Below, in pieces: positions 9,146 through 22,600 of a stretch of 64,000 bases of DNA. The translations under genes were made by a program, and so were the position numbers. Within the stretch, counting starts at the first letter, position 1. Each line of letters begins with the position of its first letter. Source of the stretch: Kazachstania africana CBS 2517 (lineage: Eukaryota; Ascomycota; Saccharomycetes; Saccharomycetales; Saccharomycetaceae); contig NC_018946.1 in the NCBI RefSeq assembly GCF_000304475.1, forward strand, positions 310,001 through 374,000. The letters run 5' to 3'. The notes under the pieces were generated by a model. The model did no database searches, was not told where the DNA came from, and saw only the letters and a list, made by a program, of their open reading frames with translations.

Positions 9146-11305
9146 TTATTTCTTAGTTCTCTTATTGGCATTCTTTTTATTCTTTAACAAAGCGAGCGCA
9201 CCAATTTCTTCTTGACCAATAATAGAGTTGTGTCCTCTCTTCTTGACCAAGTTATCAGCAAGGTTAACTAACCCACCGGTTAAATATTTCTTTCTCATGT
9301 CCTTTCTCAAAGGAATACTTAAAAGTTCATTTAAGTGGGCCTTAGAATATCTTGCTTGATCCTTAGCCATTGTTTTGTTTATCTTCTTTGTCTTATTTTT
9401 AGCCAGATATGTATCCTTATTTTCATCATCAGAGTCTGCATCAATACCTAGATCCTCTGCAGCCTTCTTCAACCAGTTATCGTCTTTACTTAGAGATTTT
9501 GATGCAATGTCATGATCAGCCAATTCCGAAGCTATTTTGCTACGTTCTCTTAACTGAGAAACAATATCTATCTCGATTGGTAACAATGGGACAGTTTTTT
9601 GCCATTTTTGCTTGCTTCTGAATTTACCTTTCTTCAGATGTGCTTCGTTGGAAGATAAGACTTTCCTTAACTTTCTTAACGAACTCATGGATTCTTGTGG
9701 AGAACATATCATGACAGAGACACCTTCATTCTTGTGACGAGCCGTTCTACCTGATCTGTGAATATAAACATCTGCTGTACGAGGTAGATGGTAATGAATG
9801 ACGTGCTGGATACCCGGGATATCCAGACCCCTTGCAGCAACATCACTTGCAATGAGTACAGTTGCTTTATTCAAGACAGAATTATGTTGTGCTTGCTGTT
9901 TAAATTTTTCTAGATTCTTCAAACGGTTCTTTTGAGTCATTGATGAATGAATTTGGAAAGATGAGATGTTTAATAAATTCAAATAGGCATTTAATCTTTT
10001 CACTGATTCAATAGCGTTACAAAAGACTAAAGTAGTACCTGGATACATGGCGAGGAAATAATAGACGTATAAGTCACGTTCCATTGGAGCACATTCTATT
10101 AATGATTCCTTGATTTGTGAGCTCACTTTTTCATCTGGGTTAGTATCAACAATAACAGGTTTTGATTTAAAATGTATCTTTGTCATTAGATGCTTCAGGA
10201 CAGTTTCCATTTCATTTTCACCATCATTTTTATTTTTATTGTGATTATGATTTGAGGCCAGTTTATTGAATAAATCAGTCGAGAACGTGGCGGAGAAGAT
10301 CATTGTTTGCCAATGGGATTTACTTGATTTCTTTCTGTAATTACCTAAAAGCTTCAAAATTTTTTCAAATTCATCAAAATGACCATCCTGTAATAATCTA
10401 TCAGCCTCATCTAAGACTAAAGTATCAATCTTTCCGAACCTTTCAATCAATTCGTTATTTTTCTCCAACAGTTCTAAGAATCTACCTGGTGTAGCTATGA
10501 CGATTTTACCACTTCCTTGGTATTTTAACAATCTTTCTTGTTTCTGAATGGATAGACCACCAGTTAAAGATAAGATAGCGTACTTATTTTTCTCCTTTAG
10601 GATCAGTTCACTTACTTTCGTTAAATGTTGAGTAACTTGCTGAGCCAACTCTCTTGTTGGAGTAAAAATTAAACCAATGGCACGATTATTATCTTTCGAT
10701 TTGAAAGATTTAACGAAGTTTTCCAACATTGGAATACCATATGCTAAAGTTTTACCGGAACCTGTTGATGCTTTACCCATAATATCGTGATTTCCAAGGC
10801 CCAAAGGGATTGTTTTTGCTTGAATTTCTGTCGGCTTAGTAAAACCTAATTTGGCTAAACCTTGTAAAGTAGTCATTGAAAATTTAGCTAATTTTGTCCA
10901 TTCGGGAAGTTCTACAAGTGAGACGACATCTTGTAGATCGAGATCTGCAGAGAAAACGTTTTCTGTTAGTTCATCGTCATCATCGTTTAAATTGTCTTCA
11001 TCCTCAATTTCATCGTCCTCGTCATCACTGTCGGATTCTGAAAGAGCACTTAATTCACCTTCTTCAATATCGTCAAGATTCTTGAATTCAATCAGTTCCT
11101 GGTCTTCTGATTCACGTTGTTCTTGTTCAACGTCGTTATTTTTAGATTCAGTGGCGAAGAAAGTGGCTTTACCATCAATAATCTTGACATCAACACCGTC
11201 AATTTCTTCTAGACCATAAAACCCACCAAAATCGTCTAACGTGTCTGAGACCTGGACTGATTTCCATTTAAGATCCTTTGGTTTAACTTGTACTTTCTTA
11301 GACAT
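9146..11305 (-). CDS. MAK5: DEAD-box RNA helicase for 60S ribosome assembly
   Basis: Nucleolar ATP-dependent RNA helicase required for large-subunit pre-rRNA maturation. The 719-residue protein has an acidic N-terminus (about 60-115, Asp/Glu/Ser runs), Q motif GFTKPTEIQ (154-162), motif I ASTGSGKT (179-186), motif Ib region TPGR, motif II DEAD (299-302), SAT (about 339-341) and the motif VI segment HRSGRTAR. A Lys-rich tail ends KKNANKRTKK, typical of nucleolar helicases. It is somewhat shorter than S. cerevisiae Mak5 (about 773). It shares a 195-bp divergent promoter with BMT2, another 60S factor, containing PAC and RRPE elements. It is convergent with SUP45. Confidence 0.95.
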   Translation of the reverse strand: MSKKVQVKPKDLKWKSVQVSDTLDDFGGFYGLEEIDGVDVKIIDGKATFFATESKNNDVEQEQRESEDQELIEFKNLDDIEEGELSALSESDSDDEDDEIEDEDNLNDDDDELTENVFSADLDLQDVVSLVELPEWTKLAKFSMTTLQGLAKLGFTKPTEIQAKTIPLGLGNHDIMGKASTGSGKTLAYGIPMLENFVKSFKSKDNNRAIGLIFTPTRELAQQVTQHLTKVSELILKEKNKYAILSLTGGLSIQKQERLLKYQGSGKIVIATPGRFLELLEKNNELIERFGKIDTLVLDEADRLLQDGHFDEFEKILKLLGNYRKKSSKSHWQTMIFSATFSTDLFNKLASNHNHNKNKNDGENEMETVLKHLMTKIHFKSKPVIVDTNPDEKVSSQIKESLIECAPMERDLYVYYFLAMYPGTTLVFCNAIESVKRLNAYLNLLNISSFQIHSSMTQKNRLKNLEKFKQQAQHNSVLNKATVLIASDVAARGLDIPGIQHVIHYHLPRTADVYIHRSGRTARHKNEGVSVMICSPQESMSSLRKLRKVLSSNEAHLKKGKFRSKQKWQKTVPLLPIEIDIVSQLRERSKIASELADHDIASKSLSKDDNWLKKAAEDLGIDADSDDENKDTYLAKNKTKKINKTMAKDQARYSKAHLNELLSIPLRKDMRKKYLTGGLVNLADNLVKKRGHNSIIGQEEIGALALLKNKKNANKRTKK

Positions 11306-11359
11306 TGTTATGGCCGCGTAGATTATTGTAAAGTTTGATTAATATGTGTATTTGTTAGA

Positions 11360-11433
11360 GATGAGATGAGTTTACTGGAAAACAAAATTTTTCATTATAA
11401 TTGTGTCCGAAATGAGGAATCTGAAATTTTTCA
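11360..11433. promoter_or_regulatory. PAC and RRPE elements in the MAK5/BMT2 divergent promoter
   Basis: GATGAG occurs twice in tandem (11360-11365, 11365-11370), matching the PAC core. Two RRPE-like elements follow: AAAATTTTTCA (11384-11394) and GAAATTTTTCA (11423-11433). PAC plus RRPE is the standard signature of the yeast ribosome-biogenesis regulon (Dot6/Tod6 and Stb3 targets), and both flanking genes act in 60S assembly. Confidence 0.8.
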
Positions 11434-11500
11434 ATGCCATAAAAAACAAAAGTGAATTTGATAGTGAACCTCATCGATTTGAAGTAAGATAGAGTAAGGG

Positions 11501-12469
11501 ATGATTAGGAAGTCGAGGTCTATTACTGGGAAGCTAGTTGGACCGAATACTGCAAATTTGAAGCGTATAAAGCCTGAATTGGCGAGAAAGATTATTCGAA
11601 GGTATCATTTTATGAATCAAAGAAAACAGAAGATTTGTTCGTTACTTGGCAGTAAAGATGTGGAAATGTATAGAAAGCATCTGAGTTTCGAAGAAGGCTG
11701 GAATGCACGCCTGAATGGGGTAGATTCTGTTGTGGAGAGTGTGTTACGAAACATCGGTACTTCGAATGAGAGAGATGCATTGATTAAACTTCTTGGATAT
11801 ATTATGAAAGAGGTTGAAGATGAGATGGGACTAGCCAATTATCAATTTGCTAGTAGGATGGGACAGGACGCGAACCGAGGAGGAGATTCATCGAAGATAC
11901 TTGTACAATGGATTCGGGAATTGATAGATGAAGGAAAATTAGAAAGGAATAGGATGAAAGCATTAGAGATAGGATCATTGAGTAAAATGAACAAGATTTC
12001 GACTAGTGGCATATTTGAACCTGTAGTGAGGATTGACTTAAATAATTCTAACGACAATGAAGGGATTATACGACAAGATTTTATGAAGCGACCTATACCG
12101 ACGGGCGAAAATGGGAAATTTGACCTAATATCATGTTCATTAGTATTAAATTTTGTCGCTCAAGCCATTGATCGTGGAAGGATGTTGAGAAGATTTAAAG
12201 ATTTCCTAAAGGGATCAAAGCTGATTTTCATTGTACTTCCACTGCCATGTATGGATAATTCGAGGTACATGGATACTAATCATTTCAAAGAATTAATGGA
12301 AGCGCTTGGATACGATAAGATCCGATACTACAAGGCGAAGAAACTTTGCTACTTCCTGTTTAAGGGGAATGGAGAGAGGGAACGACAAGGTAAGAAGTTC
12401 ACGAAGAAACTTAAATTACACGATGGGCCAAATATGAACAATTTCACCGTCCTTTTTCCAGATATGTAA
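11501..12469 (+). CDS. BMT2: 25S rRNA adenine-N1 methyltransferase
   Basis: Likely ortholog of Bmt2 (YBR141C), the nucleolar SAM-dependent enzyme that makes an m1A in 25S rRNA. The 322 residues begin with a basic MIRKSRSITGK segment. A SAM-binding Rossmann-type core carries KALEIGSL (about 152-159) and the downstream DLISCSLVLNFV motif (about 206-217), which takes the place of the acidic/post-I strand seen in class I methyltransferases. The C-terminal half contains RGRMLRRFKDFLKGSKLIFIVLPLPC. The position, divergent from MAK5 and upstream of IRA, is the same as in S. cerevisiae, where the order is IRA1-BMT2-MAK5. Slightly shorter than the S. cerevisiae protein (about 337). Confidence 0.9.
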   Translation: MIRKSRSITGKLVGPNTANLKRIKPELARKIIRRYHFMNQRKQKICSLLGSKDVEMYRKHLSFEEGWNARLNGVDSVVESVLRNIGTSNERDALIKLLGYIMKEVEDEMGLANYQFASRMGQDANRGGDSSKILVQWIRELIDEGKLERNRMKALEIGSLSKMNKISTSGIFEPVVRIDLNNSNDNEGIIRQDFMKRPIPTGENGKFDLISCSLVLNFVAQAIDRGRMLRRFKDFLKGSKLIFIVLPLPCMDNSRYMDTNHFKELMEALGYDKIRYYKAKKLCYFLFKGNGERERQGKKFTKKLKLHDGPNMNNFTVLFPDM

Positions 12470-13625
12470 AAACAACATTGTGTATTATTAATCATTATTA
12501 TTTATTATTATTATTATCAGATAATGACGATACACAATCTCACGAGGTTACCCTCTCTTGTCTGTCCGCCCAAAATACTCTCTTCCAGTCACAAAAACGG
12601 AAGAAGGAAAGTTTTTTGCCAGGAAAATGGAAGAGACAAAAGTCAAAACCTCCGCGCCCCACATCTAACTTCTTCTTTGTGGAAACTTGTTTTACCTTTC
12701 GGGAGAGGGAATGATGCAAGGTACCGCAGAAAAATGCACGGAGAGACGTACGGAGAGCAGTCCCAGCAATTTCTCACTGACAGCTGCTTCCATGCGCCGA
12801 ATTTTTTCCTTTAAAACTCTTCCGTGGTAACCACAACGGCAAGAACAACGCTGGCAGAACGGACGGCGCCGCCGCTTCCACCCACAGAGCCTCTCATCCG
12901 CACGCCTTACCGCTCCCCCGTTGGGCGGCCTTCCTCATTTCTTGCTTTGCTTGGCTGCTTGCTTTTTGTCACCACAGCGTTAAGAGGTACCAGAGGTATC
13001 ATCATCTATTTTATGCGCAAATTCCAGATTTGTTCACCGTGGATTAGCATGTAACGTATGGAAATTTGCATTCGGCAATGACGGAGGAGGAAATACGTCG
13101 TTTCATTAATCCATTTAACTTGAACTAAACTTGCCTCACTAGCGGCTGCTTTCTCCCCAACTTGTCTCTTTCCCGCCCCTCCCTACATTATCTGTTTCCC
13201 TGTTTGAGAGAAAGAAAAAACAAATTAATAAAGGCGAAAAGAGTGCGAGAGAGTGTAAACGATTCTATTGATACAATTGACGATTGACTTTGTACAAGTG
13301 TTGTTGTTATTCATACAATAAAAGAACTTGGACAAGAGGTGGCGGCGGTAAAGTTTGATTCACTATTCCACTTTTCTCACAGATCTTTTTTTTTTCTTTC
13401 TTTGACTCACAGCATATTTCTTTTTCTTGATTGGAATAAAAATATCCACATATATATACAAGTCATAAAGGGATAGTTGTAACTTTACTAATAAATAGAT
13501 CATTACAGTGTATTTCATCATTTGAATTAACTAAAAGAAAATTCAGTTACTTTTTCCGTTTGTTTTCCTTTGCCTATATTCTAATTAGATATTTTGACGT
13601 CCCCCTCCATTTCATATTCTAATTT
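12470..13625. other. Intergenic 1.16 kb: IRA promoter/leader
   Basis: No gene supported. A TTA/ATT-rich run (12483-12518) follows BMT2. The segment around 12800-12960 is unusually GC-rich for this window (GGCGCCGCCGC near 12865). A Gcn4-type TGACTCA lies at 13403-13409, and a T-rich then A-rich leader precedes the IRA ATG. Such a long upstream region suggests a multi-input promoter or a long 5' leader. Confidence 0.5.
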
Positions 13626-16600
13626 ATGGACATAACACAACAGCAAAGTACAACGATGATGAATTCATCATCATTCGATGCTCATGATAGTAATGACTTC
13701 ATGATTGATACTCTAACGAGACATATCTTTTTTGAAAGGATATTCCCCCTTTTACCCATTGAATCAAATCTAAGGACCTATCAAGAGGTTGAGGCAAATG
13801 AATTTTACACATCATGTAGATCAGTTGTATTAAATGTTGCAGTGTCAAGAAATCTAAATGCCATTATAAACCACTCTCTAGATCTTATTGATCAAATTTT
13901 ACAAAATCATAGAATTATATCAAATCAGTTAGGGGAAGAATCAATACAGTCCATTTTAGTCCTTTTAAGATTACTAAGTGACGTTACAGAATACTGTTGG
14001 GAAATTAAAGAAAATGCACGACCAAATAATTCTACTCGTCCAACTTATGAAGACCAAAAAAAATTTTTATCATCAAATGTTGTTGGTTTCTCCACTCATA
14101 GACCAAATTTTCATACCATACCGCCAGATCCCATTGATTCCAATCTAGCGACCAGATTCATCAAAGTCTGTACAGTCTTAAAGTTTAATACAGGAAGTTT
14201 AAGAGTACTGCAAAATATGTCATACAATCTTACAGGTTCAACTTCAATCAAATTGGATAATATCTTACCAGAATATCAAGCTTTCTTGAAGGAAAATAAT
14301 TACCCCTTATATGCTGCCAAAGTGGACTTAACACTAGATTATATTCAAAGATTTATTGGCGCAACAAATCCAAATGAACTAATAAATTTTCTCAAATTGA
14401 AAATTATAACACCATTCGCAACAAACCATTCAATATCTGCAACAAATATAGTAGAATATCTGGATCTTTATGGTTGTATTTATCTGACAAATAAAAGATT
14501 ACCAATCTTCTTGGAAATGGTAAGAAAATTATCAAGCAATATGAGAAGAACTTCTATACATTCATTATTACTATATTTTGCTTCAAAGGCTATGATGATA
14601 TGGATGCTAGCAAGACCTTCAGAATACGTTCAATATTATTCAAATATTAATAATAATGAAGATCCTTCAATAAGACAAATTAAACAACTATCTTCATCTC
14701 TTTTCGAAGACGTTTATTCAAATTTCAATATATCTGCATTACTCTCTACAGTTTATGACTTTACAAATAGTCATAGTAACACGGCATCTAATATCACTGG
14801 TGACCCTATTATTCCAACAAATACTGATAACAATAACAGTTACACTGGTGGCGATAACACCACCACCACTACTACCACTACTACTAGTGGTACTGCTAAT
14901 ACTGCCTCGTCTCGTCTCCTTCGATCTGCAAGAGCTAATAGTAATCATAGTTCAGGAAGTTACAATGGTTCACCTAATACTGTTAAAAGTATTCAATTGT
15001 CTTTAAGTAATTCACAAGGAAGTACTGGTAGTACAGGTCAAGAGAAAAGATTTTTTTCGCCAGTATCACCACTATATCCATCTCAAAATTTTCCTTTTTC
15101 ACCAATTGTTAGTCCACTTGATTTTTCAGATTCTTCAACAAAAGGTCAATCCACATTTAATGATGAGAATTATTCACAGAGATCAAGAACTAAATCTGCT
15201 TCTTTTGTACATGATTTCGATTCTCATAATCTTCGATATCCTGGCGATTTAGATGAACCTTCTAAGCAAACCTCGGAATATTTCAATCTAGATAACGTCC
15301 TTGATCTATTTGCCAATTTCTCACAATCTGATTTGTTATCTCATACCGCTGTTTTGAGATTCTTAGTCGTCTTAACTTTATTAGATCCCGATGCCTTCAA
15401 TGAAATAAATTCGACTTCTTTTAAAAATATTCCAGACATCAATGACGACAATATCAACATTGCCAACCCCAATGATCATAACTCATCAATAATATCTGAA
15501 AGGGCTCAAGGTTTGAGACACTTAACTCATGGCCTCAAAAAATTGACTTCTTTACAAACATCCAAAAAATGTCGTCCTTTCAAATTCTTAAGCATATTAC
15601 TTAGAAATATCAACGCAGTTCAAGTTGTCTCTGACGTTGCTTTAATCGATTCGATCAGATCTTTGTTGACTTTAGTAACAATGTCATCAAGCGTTCGTCT
15701 TCATAATGAAAATTTACCAATTGTACTATTTTCAAAAAGGCTTTTCGAATTTTTAGGACATAACTTGGATATTGGCAAAAATTGGAATGCTATCAGGAAT
15801 AACTACATTTCTAATTGTTTGGAAAGATATCCCAAGATTAAGAGAAGACTTCAATTGGAATTTTTCGCAGGTTCAATACAATTGAACCCAAAAGTCTTCC
15901 TTCATCATTTACAATTAGATAAAGAACTTACTATCTTAAATTTGAAAAGGCTCTCTTTGTATACAGAAGGCTTCAGAATTTTTTTTCATTTAATTACCGC
16001 TAACAATTTAAGAGGTGAAATTGCGATTAGTACATCAAAATTTTTCAAATCGTTATTTTGTCTTATAGCTGATATTCTACTGAAAGGATATCCCTATTTC
16101 GATAACAAAGTCACAGATATTGTTACATCAATTTTAGATGGTTCTATATTAGAAAAATTTGAAACTGCTAGAAGTCTATCTCAATTAAGTAGAAGTGCAG
16201 ATAGGGATGATGAAAGGTATACTTTATCTTCAATACCTGAGAGTGAACGTAACCCAACGCCATCCATCAATGTATGGGATATTCACACCGTACTCCCAGC
16301 GTACCAACCCGTTCATGAATCTCCAGCAAGTGCTTCAAAACTTGACGAGTTAAATATGGAAAATGATAGGCCTTCAGCAATATTGACTCCCCTCGCACAT
16401 CATGTATCCACTAACCCCAATTTGTCTTATAAGAGAAGTTCATTACTCTCATCACCTATAGAATTGGAAAAAAATAAAGAACGTTCACAAAGCGTTGAAT
16501 ATCCTGTAATAAGTCAAGCACAGATTCCTCCTCCACCATCTATGAGTTCCCCACAATCGCATCAAAATTTAATGAGAACATTAAGATCTCCAAAACAACA

Positions 16601-19600
16601 GCCATTACAACAACCAAGATCGAGAAGAACTTCTGACGAAAAAGGTCCTAGAAATTTTACCTATCACCAAGTACAATCAGAGAATCCATTTTTTGCAAGT
16701 TCCTTAGTCTCTGCAAATACTGTTAGTCGAAATTCAAGCTCAAGTAATAGTGTTGCTAATAGAATCAGTGATAGTGACGATGCACGAAAGATTATGATGG
16801 GCATATTCAGTATTTTCAAAAGAGTAACGAGTTATTTCATTTTGCCAAGCCAAAAAAGTACATCAGATTCCGCTTGGGTTTCAAAGGATTTTAGAAACAT
16901 TATTAAACCTATCTTTGTTGCCATAATGGATTCTAATGATGTCCTACAAAGTACTGCTCAATCATTTATGGATGTATTAGGTAACTACATTGCTGATTTC
17001 TCCCTGGGAGTTGATGCGAAAAACCTAAGTGAACATTATCTGTTATGCACATATACTATTGCCCTCTTTTCCGCTGCATTATACGATTTAAAAATAAATA
17101 GTGCCAAGAGAGAAGTTCTTTTGAGTGTGCTAGTTAAGTTTTTCAAAGTCAAAACAAAACTTATGAAATTGGCAGGAAAATCGCACCTCATAAACGAGAT
17201 AACCGAAATCGAGAAGACAGTTTTCCCTCTGTTGGCTGCTACTTCAGGGAGTTCTCTTTTCATATCTTTACACTGTAACAAAGGTAATTCCCAAAAATTT
17301 TTGATACAAGGCTACGCAGAATTGGCAACTTCAATCAAATTTTATGAAAAATATGTCGGAGGTATTGATAAAACGTGCATTTACAATTTAAATTTTATTA
17401 ATGCCACAGCAGGTGGAACATATCCCTCATCTGGGTCAGTCGCTTTCCAGCGTAGATTAAGAAATGATATTTTGAAAAATATTAGATATCCTGATTCTTC
17501 GTTACTAGACGCAATGAATGTATTATACAATAAATGGTTTTACTTTTCATCATTAACATATTTGAGTCATGAAGAACTTGCTGATTTCAGAAGTATAGCA
17601 GGAATCTTGGCCTCTATGGCTGGGATCTTGTTTATCATTGGTGGAGACGATATCCTATTATTTAAGAGTTTGCCATATTTACTTGATTTAAGAAATGAAT
17701 TGAACAGGAAAATGGATTATTTTGTCAAGAAACAATGTGATTGGCTAAATAATTCTGATCTTTTAACGAGAGAAAACTCAAGAGATATTCTTAGTGTCGA
17801 GTTGCATCCTCTTTCCTTTAAATTAATGCTCGCTCATTTACATACAAAGATAGAGCAAATATCAGCTTTAGATTTGTCTCAACAAAAGAATCAATCTGCT
17901 TTCTTACTTTTGGAACAATCCATTATAATTTTAAGAACAGTTTTAAAACGTGATGATGAAGAACGAAACATGTTAGTGTTTTCTCCAGAATTGATCGAGG
18001 TTATTGATTTAATCATTGACGTTGTAGAAAATATTGATAAAACCTCAATCAAATATTATAAGGCTGTTATTCAATTGTCAAAAATGTTACGTGCTGTAGA
18101 ACATTCCGAAACATCTTTGGGTCTTAGAAATCATTTCATGTTAAAAAACAAATGGATTAAACTTGTAATTAGCTGGTTCAATCATAGTATTGTTAAAGAA
18201 TATGATTTTGTAAACCTTTCAAAACCTCATCGTAAAATGAACCTTAAGAAAAGAGATTTAGACTTTCTCTATATTGATACATCTATTGAATCATCGAGAG
18301 CACTTTCTTATCTTACAGAGAATGTGCCATTAATTGTTGCGCCAACATCATCCAAGGAGGAATTAAAGAGATCGGCTACAGTAACTTTTGGAAATTACTT
18401 CTGCATCCTTTTGAAAGGTCTAGAGAAGTACACAAGCTCAGAAGAGTCACCTGTATCGGTTAAACATAAAATCAATATTCTTACCGAAAACATAATAACA
18501 TCGTTGACAAATCTTTCAAATGCTAATGTAAATGCTAGTTTGCAATTCAGTTTGCCGATGGGTTACTCCAATAATGTCAGCATTAGAGTTGCTTTTCTGA
18601 CAGTGTTCGTTGACATTATTTCTAATTATCCCACCCAAGAAAGTCAATCCGACAAAAATAGAATGACAGGGGCTGATCAATTGATACAGCTTTTTATAAG
18701 GCATCCTAAGTTATTGTATTATATGAGTTCAATCTGTCCCGCTAGTGATGTAGATGCTTTGGCGGTTACTTTAGTCAATGGGTTCGAAACTAGAAACGCT
18801 GGATTCGTTGCTGTAACGTCTTTACTTAAGGAAGAGATAAAAGATGCTACAAGGTGTTCCGAAATATTGAGAAGGAACAGTTGTGGGACTAGGGCTTTGG
18901 CACTGTATGCAAGACAAAAAGGGCATCAGTATCTGATTGACACTCTAGGGCCTGTACTACAGGAAATTATTGAATCTGGGGTATTCTTAGATATAGAGCC
19001 ATCTCCTTCCAACGAAGGAAAACCGCAGGTCGACACTTTTATGCATTATTTGGAGAAGCTTGTTGATAGCCTCGAAAACTCTGTTGATCTTTTCCCTCCT
19101 GAGCTACTGATCGTCTGCAAAACAATTTATGAATCTGTAGTTGAGAAATTTCCAGAATATGCACTCATAGCTGTAGGTTCTTTTGTCTTTTTAAGATTTA
19201 TTGGACCCGCTCTAGTATCGCCAGACTATGAGAATATCATTGATGTGAGTAGCTCCAACAATAAGCGTTCATTTGTCGCATTGGCTAGAATTATACAGAG
19301 CATGGCGAACGGTTCAAATACGTTTGGTAAGTGGCCTCTATTAGCGCCCAAATCGGATCTTTTAGAGGCATATAGTAAAAGGATTTTCGATTTTCTTTCT
19401 GCACTTTGCTTAGCTTCAAATGTTCCGTGTATCGAAGTGGGAGAAGTAGATGGGCTCGTGCCGTTTGATTACAATTTTCTTCACAAATTTGTTTATGAAC
19501 ATGATCTTGATCTTCGTTCAAAGGTTGCTAATTCCATAAATACTCAGCAACAATTTGAACTGCTAAAGGATACATCTCTGTTAGTCGATAACATTCTAGG

Positions 19601-22600
19601 GATAATGGGGCAGCCCATAGCAGAAATGGAAAACGAATTGCCAGAGTGGGTTAAGGAAAATATGGATAGCTACCCACATATATATGAATTTATGAATAGA
19701 CACTCATTTCGATCCTTCCTGGAAAATAGCAGTGAGGAATTTGCCGTACAAGAATCCATGTCTTCGGATGGTATACCAGTTGTCATCGTCACATTTGGAA
19801 AGCTCTCTGCTGAGCGAAATAATTTGGAATTATTCGTATTCAAACTCTTACTCATACAAGCGAGAGTATGGTCAAATAAGTACTACTTGGCCTTTGATTG
19901 TACTGAATATGGCATCAGGCCTTCTGATTTCAAAAAACTATCGAGCAAGTTCTTTTCTCTTTTACCAGCGGAATCAGTAACGAACTGTGCCAACGTATTT
20001 TATATCAATGTTACTGAACTGTTCATGAAGGGCTGGATTTTTATCCTAGAAATGGATAATCCATTTATTTCTGAAGAAGTTCCTTTTCAGTTTCTAAATA
20101 GCAACTCGGATTGGGAAACAATGCAGAAGCTTGGTTTACCTCCAAGAAATCTGGAAGTTTCCCAAAATATTCGCATAGCTATACATGATATTGCGCTATA
20201 TGATGAAACTAAAGATGGCTTTTTTCCAGTGACCTTAAAGCTCGGTAGTAAATACTTTCAAGTTTTACAAGAAACCCCAAAAATTTACCATCTAAACCAT
20301 TTGAATACATCTTTGGGTGTAAAATTGAATAACGTTTACCATTTGTCAGAAGTAAGCTCAATAACGACTTCATCGCTTAGCGCAATAGAAAATGAATTTA
20401 CGGTATCATTTTTTGATGATTCAAGACTAATATTTTCCAGCCCAAAGTATCTTGAAATAGTTAAAATGTTCTACTATACTCAAAGCAAACTAGAAACTGA
20501 ATATGAGGTGGAAGGCTCGAGTACTTGTTTAACTACAGAGATTCAGAAAAAATCCAGGGACAGGTATGATATTATATGCCATCTTCTACTTGTTATTTTT
20601 GTTAATCTCTTCAATGCTGACAATGTCGTGAAAAATGTTTCGTACAATCTATTGGTTGCTGTCCAAGACGCATTTGATTTGGATTTGGGAGCAAAGTACT
20701 GTATGTCACCAGAAGTTTATGTACCTGAAGATACTACAACTTTTCTGTCCACTGTTTCTAAAGCCCTAGCGAAATCTTCTCCGGAATTAACGCCTCATAT
20801 GTGGAAGTACATGTTGTCTGGATTAAGAAAAAAAGTCATAGCACATGAATACATCCCCGTGACCATTTGTTGTTTATCCTACTGGGTACCCAATGTTTAC
20901 AAACATGTATATCTAACCGATGAGGAAGAAGGTGTGGAAAGAGTTTCACATATCATAAGGATTTTAATAATGTTGACTGTGCAGGAGCCTGATTTTAAAA
21001 CTGTTTATCTACAACATGTATGGTTTGGTTTTTCATTAGATGATAGATTAACTAAAATCATTGTCAATGAGATTATTAATCATGCTCTTGAAAGGGATTC
21101 TGAAGGCCGGGATTGGAAAAGGGGTGCTTACTTGATAACAGGATTTTCTAGTGCGGAAACAGGCAGCCAGATTGTTGACAAATTGTTGGATATGATACGA
21201 TCTTTTTTACCATCCCTGAATCTCGAGACTTCAACCCACAGTTGGTCTGAAGTAACCATTTTGTCGAAGCTTGCAGGAATGGTATTTTTCGAGGCACCCT
21301 TATTGGCTCAGATGTACTTGCCACAATTGCTATTCATTATTTCACTGTTAATAGATGTAGGGCCAAGCGAGTTACGATTTAATTTGCACCAGTTACTAAT
21401 GAATATATGTCATTCTCTCAGTATTAATGAAGCTTTAAGTCCCTCGAACAGAGAAAATCTTAATAGAGTTTCCGGCATTTTTTCAAGACAGAAGTTAAAT
21501 TTAGTCTCAAGCTTCAACCAAGACAAAACAAAGCTCTTGCCATATTCCGCTGCTGCGTCGTTTGGGTCCAAGTTTACCACATTACAGCATTTTGTCACTA
21601 ATCTAGTGACACTTATGAATTCAAGTTCTCCATCAGAGGGCGCCCACTGGAAGAGCAGATACAAGAAGCTTCTGGTACATTCCGTCTGTACTTCAGATTC
21701 GTTCTTATCAGCTCGTGCAATGATGATATTAGGTATTCTTGGTGAAAAACAGAGCACCGAAAATATGTGTAAATCTTTGTTATCAGAAACAATGAGGATT
21801 ATTGGAGAGCCGTCTTTGACAGATGAAACGTTGCTTTTAACAATTGCGCATTCATTCGCTTATAGTAAGCTAGTCCAAGGATTGGATGGTAATCTACCAA
21901 TCGTGAAGCAAATGTTCTGGTTTTCCACTACAGTCGTGACTTCTAAGCATCCTGTTCTCTTTGAGGCTGGTCTAACGTTTATGTCGAATTGTTTAAACAA
22001 GTTATATTTAAATCATTTTGATAACAGTTCCGATGTATTGCCTCTTCCTGATATTTTGTTGGAGGCCAGAAGCTTTGCAGCCTCATATTTAGACCGGCTG
22101 GAAAGTTTCTCTAAAACGAAGTGGAATAAAGAAAATTATGTTCATATTTTATTGGCATTTATTATAAGAGGTTTATCCATACCTGCCATCAAAACGGTAG
22201 CTAATTCTTCTTTGAGATCGTTATTTCTACACTCATACTCTGATCTTGAAAAGGATCCCAGTTCTGTTCAGCATATGTCCTACATGCTTATTTTATTTCT
22301 TTTGTATCCTTCTAATCAATTTTGTGGCATTTTAGAGGAAATAGGGCTGGTGGATACAGAAATGCTTTATTTAGACGAAGAACATGCAATTCCTGGAGTT
22401 TTAAGTAAATGGATAACATCGGATAGTTGCGATTCAAATATTACGCTTTATCAATGTGCTCTATTATTTGCTAGTAGCATATTGGATGAGCCAAGTAAGT
22501 ACAGGTTTGCTTTAATCATGAGGTACTTACTTCAAACAAATCCTGTGTGCCTATACAGATTCTACCTTATTGTAAGAAAAGAATTGAGACGTATTTCATC

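Noticed and set aside
12478..13054. Overlapping short plus-strand frames upstream of IRA
   Set aside because: No homology, overlapping in different frames, and low-complexity composition in a promoter region.
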